Of a DNA stretch of 64,000 nt, positions 1-7,533 are shown one piece after another. The notes beneath the pieces are model-generated. The model searched no databases. It was not told the origin of the DNA and saw only the letters and a program-made list of their open reading frames with translations. The DNA is from Thalassovita sp. GTDB taxonomy: Bacteria > Pseudomonadota > Alphaproteobacteria > Rhodobacterales > Rhodobacteraceae. How positions within the stretch are numbered: position 1 is the stretch's first letter; the number at the start of each line of letters is the position of its first letter. The DNA lies in NCBI RefSeq assembly GCF_963691685.1, contig NZ_OY829290.1, forward strand, positions 3,869,501 through 3,933,500, given 5' to 3'. The position numbers and the translations under genes are program-made.

Positions 1-1289
1 ACCGCCTGTTTGAAGCGATCGACATCGCCGCTGATGACCACACAATCGGTGCCCCAGCTCAGCGCCAGACGACGCGCCGTGTCGCGCAGCGGGGTCAGCG
101 CGATGATCGGCACCCGCGGACGTTCCCGCGACACCAGCAGCGCCGTGGTCCCTGACTGGGTGTAACAGCAGATCGCCTTAATATCGGTGGTTTCCGCAAT
201 CTCACGTGCAGCCGCAACGATGCCATCGGCAACGGTTTTGCGGTCCGCGATGCGGCTGGCCTCGATGATTTCGGTGTAGGTGGCATCGCTTTCCACTTCG
301 ACTGCCACGTTGTTCATCGTGGTCACCGCTTCGATCGGGAAGGACCCGGCAGCGGATTCTGCGCTCAGCATGATGGCATCGGCGCCTTCGTAGATGGCGG
401 TTGCCACATCCGACACCTCAGCCCGGGTGGGCATCGGCGAATCGATCATCGATTCCAGCATCTGCGTTGCCACGATCACCGGCTTGGCCACTTTGCGGCA
501 CTTGCGGATCAGGCGTTTCTGGATCGGCGGGACGTTCTGCACCGGCAGTTCCACACCCAGATCGCCACGCGCCACCATGATCCCATCCGAGACATCAAGG
601 ATCTCTTCAAAGGCTTTCACCGCCGCAGGCTTTTCAATCTTCGACAGGATGGCGGCCCGGCCATTGGCCAGATTGCGCGCTTCCCAGACATCCTCGGGAC
701 GCTGCACAAAGCTCAGCGCCAGCCAGTCAACACCCAGCTGACAGACGAACTCCAGGTCCTTCTTGTCCTTCTCCGACAGCGCCGCCAACGGCAGCACCAC
801 ATCCGGCACGTTCACACCTTTACGGTTTGAGATTGTGCCGCCCGCAATCACCTCGGTTTCAGCAAAGTCAGAGCCGCATTCGGTCACTTTCAGGCGGATC
901 TTGCCATCGTTGACCAACAGGGTGGTGCCCACTTCCAGCGCATCAAAGATCTCTTTGTGCGGCAGGCAGACACGCGTTGCATCACCCGGGGTCTCATCAA
1001 GATCCAGACGGAAGCTTGCGCCGTTCTCCAGCTCCTCCGCCTCATTGGCAAAGACACCCACACGCAGCTTCGGGCCCTGCAGGTCGGCCAGAATGCCCAC
1101 CGGGTTGTTCAGGTCTTTTTCCACCTGACGAATGATCGCGTGACGTTCGCGGATTTCTTCGTGGTCGCCGTGGCTCATGTTCAGGCGGAACACGTCCGCC
1201 CCGGCTTCATGCAGCGCACGGATGGTTTCATAGTCGCTGGAGGCCGGGCCCAAAGTGGCCACGATTTTCACGTTGCGAAAGCGTCTCAT
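1..1289 (-). CDS. pyk: Pyruvate kinase (3' end beyond window)
   Basis: Glycolytic enzyme that transfers phosphate from phosphoenolpyruvate to ADP in the cytoplasm. The N-terminus starts MRRFRNVKIVATLGPAS, with the active-site RLNMSHG at residues 35-41, followed by LSKIEKP (catalytic lysine region) and IMVARGDLGVELP, all hallmarks of the family. About 429 codons are present. The family is usually near 480 residues, so only the C-terminal regulatory domain tail is missing, because the gene runs off the left edge. The start is the ATG at 1287-1289, preceded by AGGAAGGGA. It is divergent from the next gene. Confidence 0.97.
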   Translation of the reverse strand, partial: MRRFRNVKIVATLGPASSDYETIRALHEAGADVFRLNMSHGDHEEIRERHAIIRQVEKDLNNPVGILADLQGPKLRVGVFANEAEELENGASFRLDLDETPGDATRVCLPHKEIFDALEVGTTLLVNDGKIRLKVTECGSDFAETEVIAGGTISNRKGVNVPDVVLPLAALSEKDKKDLEFVCQLGVDWLALSFVQRPEDVWEARNLANGRAAILSKIEKPAAVKAFEEILDVSDGIMVARGDLGVELPVQNVPPIQKRLIRKCRKVAKPVIVATQMLESMIDSPMPTRAEVSDVATAIYEGADAIMLSAESAAGSFPIEAVTTMNNVAVEVESDATYTEIIEASRIADRKTVADGIVAAAREIAETTDIKAICCYTQSGTTALLVSRERPRVPIIALTPLRDTARRLALSWGTDCVVISGDVDRFKQA

Positions 1290-1422
1290 ATCAGATCAAT
1301 TCCCTTCCTAGCAGGCCAATGTTACCGCTAACTTCGCTGCCTTATACGCATATGGTACGGCAGAAACAATTCCAATCACGCGCAAAGTGGCATAGAGGCT
1401 TTTCAAACCAAGTGAAAGTTTC

Positions 1423-2163
1423 ATGACCTACCATCCCTTCCACATTCACGGCGGTGACCGCGACAGCCGCTTCCTGATCACCTGCGACCATGCCACCAAC
1501 ACCGTTCCACCCTTTTTGAATGGCGGCGAATTGGGGTTGGGCGCGGGCGATATGAACCGCCACATTGCCTATGACGTCGGCGCCGCCGGGGTGACCCGGG
1601 CGCTGGCCGATGCCTTGGGTTGTGCCGCAATCCTGTCGGATTTCTCACGGCTGGTGATTGATCCCAACCGTGGTGACGATGATCCGACCCTGCTGATGAA
1701 GCTCTATGACGGCACCATCATCCCCGCCAACCGCCATGCCGACGCGGCTGAGCTGGAGCGGCGGCTCGACGCCTTTTACCGCCCCTATCACGCAGCCCTG
1801 GCAGACCTGGCGGCACGGCGCGACGATACGGTGATCATCTCAATGCATTCCTTCACCCCGCAGCTGCAGGGCCGCGCGCCGCGCCCTTGGCATATCGGTG
1901 TGCTCTGGGCGGAGGATGGGCGCTACGCCCAGCCGCTGATCACCCGGCTGGAGGAGGAACAGCACCTTTGTGTCGGGGACAACGAACCCTACACCGGCTA
2001 TCTGCCCGGTGATGCGATTGACACCCATGCCACCGCGCATGGCCGTCCCAACGCCCTGATTGAGATCCGCAATGACCTGATCGAAACCGACCAGCAGCAG
2101 GCCCAATGGGGGCAGCGCCTGGCCCCGATCCTGACCGAAACCCTGTCGCGCAGCGGCGTCTGA
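1423..2163 (+). CDS. N-formylglutamate amidohydrolase family protein
   Basis: A 246-residue protein of the family that hydrolyses N-formyl-L-glutamate to formate and glutamate in histidine catabolism. Family motifs seen are LITCDHATNTVP near residue 20, DFSRLVIDPNRG near 87-98 and IISMHSFTP near 140, which carry the metal and carboxylate ligands. No hut genes are nearby, so the true substrate is uncertain. Many members of this family in alphaproteobacteria lie outside hut operons and may act on other N-formyl or amide substrates. It is the first gene of a tight + strand run with the tautomerase and DUF1244 genes. Confidence 0.85.
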   Translation: MTYHPFHIHGGDRDSRFLITCDHATNTVPPFLNGGELGLGAGDMNRHIAYDVGAAGVTRALADALGCAAILSDFSRLVIDPNRGDDDPTLLMKLYDGTIIPANRHADAAELERRLDAFYRPYHAALADLAARRDDTVIISMHSFTPQLQGRAPRPWHIGVLWAEDGRYAQPLITRLEEEQHLCVGDNEPYTGYLPGDAIDTHATAHGRPNALIEIRNDLIETDQQQAQWGQRLAPILTETLSRSGV

Positions 2164-2175
2164 GAAAGCCCCACC

Positions 2176-2520
2176 ATGCCCCATGTTGTTCTGGAATACT
2201 CTGACGGCCTTGAAACCCAGGCTGATCTGCAATCGCTCTGTCAGGCCCTGTTTGACGCGCTGGCGAAAGAACCGGCAATTCCCAACCCCGCCAGCCTGAA
2301 AATCCGCGCCTGCTCGCAACCCTTTGGCGTCATTGGAACGGATCCGCAAAGCTACACCCACGCCACCCTGCGGCTTCTGCCGGGGCGCGACGATGCGACC
2401 AAATCGCATCTCACCGGGATTGTGCTAGATGTGATGAAAGCCCACCTGCCAGAGGTGGGCAGCCTGACAGCTGAGGCGGTGGATATGCACGGTGCCTCTT
2501 ACGCCAAACGCGTGTTGTGA
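2176..2520 (+). CDS. 5-carboxymethyl-2-hydroxymuconate isomerase-like tautomerase
   Basis: A 114-residue protein beginning MPHVVLEYSDGL. After removal of Met it exposes an N-terminal proline, the catalytic base of the tautomerase superfamily. The length and the internal repeat-like layout match CHMI (HpaF-type), which isomerises 5-carboxymethyl-2-hydroxymuconate in homoprotocatechuate breakdown. No other homoprotocatechuate genes are here, although a ring-cleavage dioxygenase-like gene lies 0.6 kb downstream. It starts 12 bases after the preceding stop, with GAGAAAG as ribosome binding site. The precise substrate is not known. Confidence 0.8.
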   Translation: MPHVVLEYSDGLETQADLQSLCQALFDALAKEPAIPNPASLKIRACSQPFGVIGTDPQSYTHATLRLLPGRDDATKSHLTGIVLDVMKAHLPEVGSLTAEAVDMHGASYAKRVL

Positions 2521-2540
2521 CACGCTAAAAGGAGACAGAC

Positions 2541-2858
2541 ATGGACGATCAAACCCGGATTGAGCTGGAAGCCGCCGCCTTCCGCGCGCTGCGTGAACAC
2601 CTGATGGAAAAACGCACCGATGTGCAAAACATCGACATGATGAACCTCGCCGGGTTCTGCCGCAACTGCCTCAGCCGCTGGTACCAGGAAGCCGCCAATG
2701 AACGTGGCATCGAGATGGACAAAAACGCCGCGCGTGAGATTTTCTACGGCATGACGATGGATGAGTGGAAAACCAACTATCAAACCGACGCCAGCGCGGA
2801 AAAACAGGCCGAGTTCACCAAGGCCTTTGCCGAAAACGTTGGTGACGCGGGCAAATAA
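2541..2858 (+). CDS. DUF1244 family protein
   Basis: A 105-residue conserved hypothetical protein typical of alphaproteobacteria, recognised as DUF1244 by its GFCRNCLSRWYQEAA segment (two cysteines three apart, about residues 34-48) and the FYGMTMDEWK segment. Its function is unknown. It has an AAGGAGA ribosome binding site and closes the three-gene run, followed 28 bases later by a strong terminator. The CxxC-like pair suggests a possible metal or redox role, but that is inference. Confidence 0.88.
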   Translation: MDDQTRIELEAAAFRALREHLMEKRTDVQNIDMMNLAGFCRNCLSRWYQEAANERGIEMDKNAAREIFYGMTMDEWKTNYQTDASAEKQAEFTKAFAENVGDAGK

Positions 2859-2886
2859 TCCGCCCCTTACCCCAAGCATTCTTTGA

Positions 2887-2924
2887 CCTGAGGCCGCGCA
2901 AACCGGCCTCAGGTCTTTTTGTTA
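2887..2924 (+). terminator. Rho-independent terminator after DUF1244 gene
   Basis: Perfect 12-bp stem, GACCTGAGGCCG at 2887-2898 against 2906-2917, with a 7-base loop and the T-rich tail TTTTTGTT. It ends the three-gene + strand run. Confidence 0.92.
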
Positions 2925-3045
2925 CAACTTGGGTCTAACACCTGAACGAGAGTTCTTGGCGCCGCCGACACGGCGAAAGAGATCGCGCAGATCTGCACAT
3001 AATCTGTGGGGCAAGCGGCGTTTTCGCAGGCTCCGTGCCCCCCTA

Positions 3046-3077
3046 CCTTTGCTGCAACACCTTCTTAGCAGCAAAGG
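3046..3077 (+). promoter_or_regulatory. Hairpin covering the dioxygenase ribosome binding site
   Basis: CCTTTGCTGC at 3046-3055 is perfectly complementary to GCAGCAAAGG at 3068-3077, with a 12-base loop. The only Shine-Dalgarno-like bases before the ATG at 3086, AAAGG at 3073-3077, are buried in the stem, so the hairpin could limit translation. Confidence 0.5.
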
Positions 3078-3085
3078 CACGTGAC

Positions 3086-3880
3086 ATGACCCTGCCAACA
3101 CATTTCATTTCTCACGGCGGCGGCCCCTGGCCCTGGGTGCCCAACATGGCACAGGAGCTGGAGCCCCTTGCGGCCTCCCTGCGCCAGATTTCAGCCGAGT
3201 TGCATCAGAAACCCAAAGCGGTTCTGATGATCTCAGGCCATTGGGAAACCGAGAGTTTTGCGGTGATGCACTGCAAACGTCCGCGGATGGTCTATGACTA
3301 TCACGGCTTCCCGCCAGAAACCTATGAGCTGAGCTACCCCGCCCCCGGCGCGCCGGACCTGGCCGAGGATGTGGCGCAGCGGCTGCATCAGGCGGGTCTG
3401 CCGACGCGGCTGGATGATACGATGGGTTATGACCACGGCACCTTCGTACCGATGGCGCTGATCTATCCCGAGGCGGATGTGCCGCTGTTCCAGGTCTCGC
3501 TCCAGCAGGGGTATGACCCTGAAAAACACTGGGACATGGGCCGCGCCTTGGCGCCCCTGCGTGATGACGGCGTGCTGATCATCGGCTCCGGCCTCAGCTA
3601 TCACAACCTGCGCCAGTTTGGCCCAAAGGCCAAGGTGCCCTCCGAAGCCTTTGATGCCTGGCTGCATGAGGCACTGGCGCTGCCGCCTGAGGCACGGCGT
3701 GAGGCGATCCTGAACTGGGAGCAGGCCCCCTTTGCGCGGGAGTGCCACGCCCAAGAGGATCACCTGGCGCCGCTGTTTGCCGCCCTTGGTGCCGCCGAAG
3801 GGGCAACCGCCCAGCGCAGCTACCACCAGAAGGACATATTTGGTGGTGTCACGGCCTCAAGCTATCGGTTTGAAGGGTAG
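3086..3880 (+). CDS. Class III extradiol dioxygenase (DODA-type)
   Basis: A 264-residue member of the LigB/DODA superfamily, non-haem iron or zinc dependent enzymes that cleave catecholic rings such as 3,4-dihydroxyphenylalanine. Family histidines are seen in FISHGGGP at the N-terminus, SGHWET near residue 50, GYDHGTFVP near 115 and GSGLSYHNL near 170. An in-frame GTG at 3035 would add 17 residues that do not resemble the family, so the ATG at 3086 is preferred. Its ribosome binding site lies inside a hairpin. The physiological substrate cannot be told from sequence, and many relatives are annotated only as dioxygenase-like. Confidence 0.85.
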   Translation: MTLPTHFISHGGGPWPWVPNMAQELEPLAASLRQISAELHQKPKAVLMISGHWETESFAVMHCKRPRMVYDYHGFPPETYELSYPAPGAPDLAEDVAQRLHQAGLPTRLDDTMGYDHGTFVPMALIYPEADVPLFQVSLQQGYDPEKHWDMGRALAPLRDDGVLIIGSGLSYHNLRQFGPKAKVPSEAFDAWLHEALALPPEARREAILNWEQAPFARECHAQEDHLAPLFAALGAAEGATAQRSYHQKDIFGGVTASSYRFEG

Positions 3881-3883
3881 GTC

Positions 3884-3915
3884 GGCTTCTGCCCGCCCCC
3901 CGGCAGGCAGAAGCC
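3884..3915 (+). terminator. Hairpin after the dioxygenase gene
   Basis: GGCTTCTGCC at 3884-3893 pairs perfectly with 3906-3915 across a 12-base loop, four bases past the stop codon. There is no clear T-run, so it may be a weak or factor-dependent terminator. The rest of 3916-4115 shows no gene or clear signal. Confidence 0.5.
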
Positions 3916-4115
3916 TTGGGCAACCACCGCTGAAAACAGCGCCACTCACTTTGGCTGCCCATACCGTCGGGTATCGGATATGACACAGGCACTTCAACCG
4001 AAAAGAGCATAACCGTCAAAAAACTAGCGCCCCTCATTAGAATATCTTGCCATCCCGGCAACTTGCGTTAAGCGCAACCCCCGGGAGACTGCGACCTAAC
4101 GGCAACGCAACGCAA

Positions 4116-4138
4116 AAGGGCGGCCACTGGCCGCCCTT
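4116..4138 (-). terminator. Terminator after the dgcN-dgcA-dat operon
   Basis: Perfect 10-bp stem, AAGGGCGGCC at 4116-4125 against 4129-4138, with a 3-base loop. Read on the minus strand it is followed by TTTTGCGTT, and it lies 25 bases beyond the aminotransferase stop codon. Confidence 0.75.
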
Positions 4139-4162
4139 GCGCATTTCGCCCTGTCAGGTGGG

Positions 4163-5026
4163 TTAGACTGCTGCCTTCAGGCTCTCATCCAGATAGATTT
4201 CGCGCAGGCGTTTGGCCACCGGACCAACCGCGCCCTCACCAATCGCAGCGCCATCAATTTCAACAACTGGCATCACGAAGGTCGAGGCGGAGGTCACAAA
4301 AGCCTCATCCGCCTGTTGCGCTTCTTCAATGGTGAAGCTGCGCTCCACCACTTCCATCTGGGCTTCGCGGGCGAACCGCAGCACGGCCGCTCGGGTGATG
4401 CCGTGCAGGATGTCATTGCTCAGCGCACGGGTGATGATCTTGCCGTCTTTGACGATATAGGCGTTGTTCGAAGTGCCTTCGGTCACCTTGCCCTCTTCGA
4501 CCAGCCAGGCGTCATCACAACCGGCTTTCTTCGCCATCATCTTGCCCATCGACGGGTAGAGCAGCTGCACGGTTTTGATGTCACGGCGGCCCCAGCGGAT
4601 ATCTTCGATCGAAATGACCTTGATGCCTTTCTGGGCGGCAGGGCTATCGGCCAGACCCGGCTTGTTCTGGGTGAACAGCACCAGCGTCGGACGGGTTTCT
4701 GCCGGATCGGGGAAGACAAAGTCACGGTCGCCGGGGGCGCCACGGGTGACCTGCAGGTAGATCATGCCCTCTTCGATGCCGTTCAGCTCAACCAGCTTGC
4801 GGTGGATCTCCAGCAGGTCGTCAAACTCAGCTGGTTTGTCCATATCCAGCTCATTCAGCGACCGTTCCAGCCGTTTCAGGTGACCGTCAAAATCGATCAG
4901 CTTGCCACCCAGCACGCTGGTCACCTCATAGACGCCATCCGCCATCAGGAAACCACGATCAAAGATCGAGATTTTGGCGTCGGTTTCGGGCAAATACTCT
5001 CCGTTAACGAATACGGTGCGGGTCAT
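4163..5026 (-). CDS. dat: D-amino-acid aminotransferase (class IV)
   Basis: A 287-residue fold-type IV PLP enzyme. It shows FVNGEYLP at the start, SIFDRGFLMADGVYE near residue 20, the PLP-lysine region DIKTVQLL near 144, and VTEGTSNNAYIV near 180, closer to D-amino-acid than to branched-chain aminotransferases. It would interconvert D-alanine or other D-amino acids plus 2-oxoglutarate with the keto acid plus D-glutamate. The start at 5026 has AGGAG upstream; an in-frame upstream extension lacks a site. It lies last in a minus-strand run with dgcN and dgcA, which degrade D-glutamate, and that supports the D-specific reading. A branched-chain enzyme remains possible. Confidence 0.85.
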   Translation of the reverse strand: MTRTVFVNGEYLPETDAKISIFDRGFLMADGVYEVTSVLGGKLIDFDGHLKRLERSLNELDMDKPAEFDDLLEIHRKLVELNGIEEGMIYLQVTRGAPGDRDFVFPDPAETRPTLVLFTQNKPGLADSPAAQKGIKVISIEDIRWGRRDIKTVQLLYPSMGKMMAKKAGCDDAWLVEEGKVTEGTSNNAYIVKDGKIITRALSNDILHGITRAAVLRFAREAQMEVVERSFTIEEAQQADEAFVTSASTFVMPVVEIDGAAIGEGAVGPVAKRLREIYLDESLKAAV

Positions 5027-5196
5027 CACTGGCTCCTGAATTTGGGTTGGTTTCTTCTTGGGCGCATTGCCCGATGTGTCAAGCATTAGCTGGCTGCGCC
5101 ACGATGGGACGCGGCAACAGGGCGCAACAACAGCCCCGCCTTTGTGAAAGGCAGAATGGGGCTGTCAGTTTGGGTTTTGGTGCGTCGCGCCGGGGC

Positions 5197-6162
5197 TTAC
5201 CCCCAGAGCGCGGCCTCAGGTCCATGCACACCGGCCTCATCAAAGGTCAGCGGGGCATCGCGGTCTTCGGCCAGCAGCAGCGGACCATCCAGATCGGTGA
5301 CCATCGCACCCTGCGCCACCAGCGTCGCCGGCGCCATCGCGAGGGAGGAGCCGACCATGCAGCCGACCATCACCTTATAGCCTTCGGCCAGCGCGGCCTC
5401 GCGCAGTTTCAGCGCTTCGGTCAGACCACCGGTTTTGTCGAGCTTGATGTTCACCACATCATATTTGCCCTTCAGCTTCGCCAGCGATGTGCGGTCATGG
5501 CAGCTTTCGTCGGCGCAGACCGGCACCGGACGGTCCATACCGATCAGCGCGTCATCTTCACCGGCCGGCAGGGGCTGTTCCACCAGATCCACCCCCAGAC
5601 GCACCAGATGCGGTGCCAGATCGGCGTAGACCTCAGCACTCCAGCCCTCATTGGCATCCACAATGATCCGGGCCTCGGGCGCGCCTTTGCGCACCGCCTC
5701 AAGGCGGACCATATCATCAGGCGTGCCCAGCTTGATTTTCAACAGCGGGCGGTGGGCGTTCTTGGCGGCCTGTTCCTGCATCTCCTCAGGGGAGGCAAGC
5801 GACAGGGTATAGGCGGTGATTTCCGGCTCCGGCGCGGGCAGGCCCGCCAGTTCCCAGACCCGTTTGCCAGCCTTTTTCGCCTCTAGATCCCACAGCGCAC
5901 AATCAACGGCGTTGCGGGCCGCGCCTGCAGGCAGCAGATCCTGCAAAGCCTCACGGGTGACATCTGCGGGCAGGCCTTCGATTTCAGCGGTGACCGACTC
6001 AAGCGTCTCATTATAACGCGCATAGGGCACACATTCGCCCCAGCCCACATGGCCGTCGCGTTCGATCTTGACCGTCAGCACCTTGGCCTCGGTCCGGCTG
6101 CCCCGGCTGATGGTGAAAACCTGCGCCAGTTTAAAGACGTCTTTTTGAACGGTGATGGTCAT
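5197..6162 (-). CDS. dgcA: N-acetyl-D-glutamate racemase DgcA (enolase superfamily)
   Basis: A 321-residue enolase-superfamily member that would ordinarily be called dipeptide epimerase. Catalytic elements are visible: the KxK pair in LLKIKLG (near 142), metal ligands in IIVDANEGW, LVEQPLP and VCADES, and the second lysine in VVNIKLDKTGG. The gene next to it encodes the DgcN-type acetyltransferase, and that pairing defines the pathway in which N-acetyl-D-glutamate is racemised to N-acetyl-L-glutamate. The start has GGGAGGGG upstream. It is the middle gene of the dgcN-dgcA-dat run. A plain L-Ala-D/L-Glu epimerase role cannot be excluded from sequence alone. Confidence 0.88.
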   Translation of the reverse strand: MTITVQKDVFKLAQVFTISRGSRTEAKVLTVKIERDGHVGWGECVPYARYNETLESVTAEIEGLPADVTREALQDLLPAGAARNAVDCALWDLEAKKAGKRVWELAGLPAPEPEITAYTLSLASPEEMQEQAAKNAHRPLLKIKLGTPDDMVRLEAVRKGAPEARIIVDANEGWSAEVYADLAPHLVRLGVDLVEQPLPAGEDDALIGMDRPVPVCADESCHDRTSLAKLKGKYDVVNIKLDKTGGLTEALKLREAALAEGYKVMVGCMVGSSLAMAPATLVAQGAMVTDLDGPLLLAEDRDAPLTFDEAGVHGPEAALWG

Positions 6163-6195
6163 GCCGCCCCTCCCCTTTCAATGTTCCTTAAATAC

Positions 6196-6229
6196 TCAAA
6201 AGGCCGGAGGGATCGTCCGCTCCGGCCTT
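6196..6229 (-). terminator. Hairpin between dgcN and dgcA
   Basis: AAGGCCGGAG at 6200-6209 pairs perfectly with 6220-6229. On the minus strand the stem is followed by TTTTGAGTATTT, so it looks like a partial terminator 14 bases after the dgcN stop. It may set the dgcA level below dgcN or protect the dgcN 3' end. Confidence 0.6.
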
Positions 6230-6242
6230 CAAGGCTGTTAGA

Positions 6243-7244
6243 TCAGATCGCGTCCAGCGCGTCGACCAGCTTGCCCGCGCCAAAGCGGAACGGGTCGGTT
6301 GCCGGCAGGCCCAGCTCGGCCTCAACCTTGGCGCAATAGGCCTTGGCTTCGTCCTCGGGCATGTTTTGAGTGTTGATCGAATAGCCCACAACCTGACAGT
6401 CCGGGTTGGCCACTTTGGCCAGCGACAGCGCCATATCGCGCACCGCTTCCAGGCTGGGCAGCTGGTAATCCGGCAGACCACGCATGTGATCGCGGGTCGG
6501 CTCGTGGCAGACCACCAGCGCATCCGGCTGACCGCCGTGGATCAGCGCCATGGTCACGCCTGAGTAAGACACGTGGAACAGGCTGCCCTGACCCTCGATG
6601 ATGTCCCAGTGATCGGCGTCATTGTTGGGGGTGATGTATTCGATCGAACCCGCCATGAAGTCAGCAATTACCGCGTCCAGCGGCACACCGTCGCCGGTGA
6701 TCAGGATGCCAGTCTGGCCGGTGGCGCGGAACGAGGCCTTCATGCCACGCTCACGCATTTCCTTTTCCATGCACAGCGCGGTGTACATCTTGCCCACCGA
6801 ACAGTCGGTGCCCACCGCCAGCAGACGTTTGCCGGTGCGTTTCTTACCGTTGGCGATCGGGTAGTCGACCTCAGGCACGCGCACGTCGTGCAGCTCCTGA
6901 CCGGTGGCTTTGGCCACGGCAACCAGGTCTTCTTCGTCTTTCAGCAGGTTGTGGAGGCCCGAGGCCAGATCAAACCCCTCTTCCAGCGCGGTGACCAGAA
7001 CCTTTTTCCAGGCCTGGCTGATCACGCCGCCGCGGTTGGCCACGCCGATCACCAGCGTTTTGGCGCCCGCCGCTTTGGCCTCTTCCAGGGTCATGTCGGG
7101 CAGGCCCATGTCGGCCTTGCAGCCGTCCATCCGATACTGGCCTACAGCAAATTCAGGACGCCAGTCCTTGATACCTTGGGCCACTTTTGCAGCCAGTTGG
7201 TCCGGGGCGTCACCCAAAAACAGCAGATAGGGGGTCTTGATCAT
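6243..7244 (-). CDS. dgcN: D-glutamate N-acetyltransferase DgcN (DUF1611)
   Basis: A 333-residue DUF1611-family protein. The central segment RLLAVGTDCSVGKMYTAL (near 140-157) is a P-loop-like nucleotide-binding motif typical of this family, and the C-terminal half carries HEPTRDHMRGLPDYQLPS. In the described DgcN-DgcA route this enzyme acetylates D-glutamate before racemisation, a way to consume D-glutamate from peptidoglycan or dissolved organic matter. It begins the operon and is divergent from mcl1. The function rests on family assignment plus the adjacent racemase. Older annotations of the family mention ATP binding or NAD-dependent epimerase. Confidence 0.85.
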   Translation of the reverse strand: MIKTPYLLFLGDAPDQLAAKVAQGIKDWRPEFAVGQYRMDGCKADMGLPDMTLEEAKAAGAKTLVIGVANRGGVISQAWKKVLVTALEEGFDLASGLHNLLKDEEDLVAVAKATGQELHDVRVPEVDYPIANGKKRTGKRLLAVGTDCSVGKMYTALCMEKEMRERGMKASFRATGQTGILITGDGVPLDAVIADFMAGSIEYITPNNDADHWDIIEGQGSLFHVSYSGVTMALIHGGQPDALVVCHEPTRDHMRGLPDYQLPSLEAVRDMALSLAKVANPDCQVVGYSINTQNMPEDEAKAYCAKVEAELGLPATDPFRFGAGKLVDALDAI

Positions 7245-7533
7245 CGTATCGGCCTTTCATTTCTTTTAGCTGGCGCAGTGTGATGGATTCGTACCGGGAG
7301 TGTCTTCGCGATTGCAGCTGGGCACCCTGCGTCATTGGGAGAAATTTCTGAATTTTGACCGATCGCTCGAAAATTCTTCGAAGTTTGCATTGTGCCTGCG
7401 AATTAATCACCGCATCGCGGGTTTCTCTGCAGGCGCGATGCCGCAGGTGCAAAATATCCTTGCGAACAGGAGCGCAATTTAATAACCCTCAAGATGAAAA
7501 ATCTGTAATTTCGTTACCCAGAGGAATCGCCCA
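7245..7533. promoter_or_regulatory. Divergent control region dgcN / mcl1
   Basis: A 289-base AT-richer spacer between divergent starts. It holds two similar motifs, TTTGCATTGTGCCTGCGAA at 7384-7402 and TGCAAAATATCCTTGCGAA at 7448-7466, sharing TGCA and TGCGAA. TTTGCAAA-like half sites are known for short-chain acyl-CoA regulators of the PccR/RamB type, so these could serve mcl1. I see no coding sequence. Confidence 0.35.

Noticed and set aside
3035..3085. GTG at 3035 as the dioxygenase start
   Set aside because: The added 17 residues do not resemble the family N-terminus, which begins close to the FISHGGG motif, and they would run through the hairpin.
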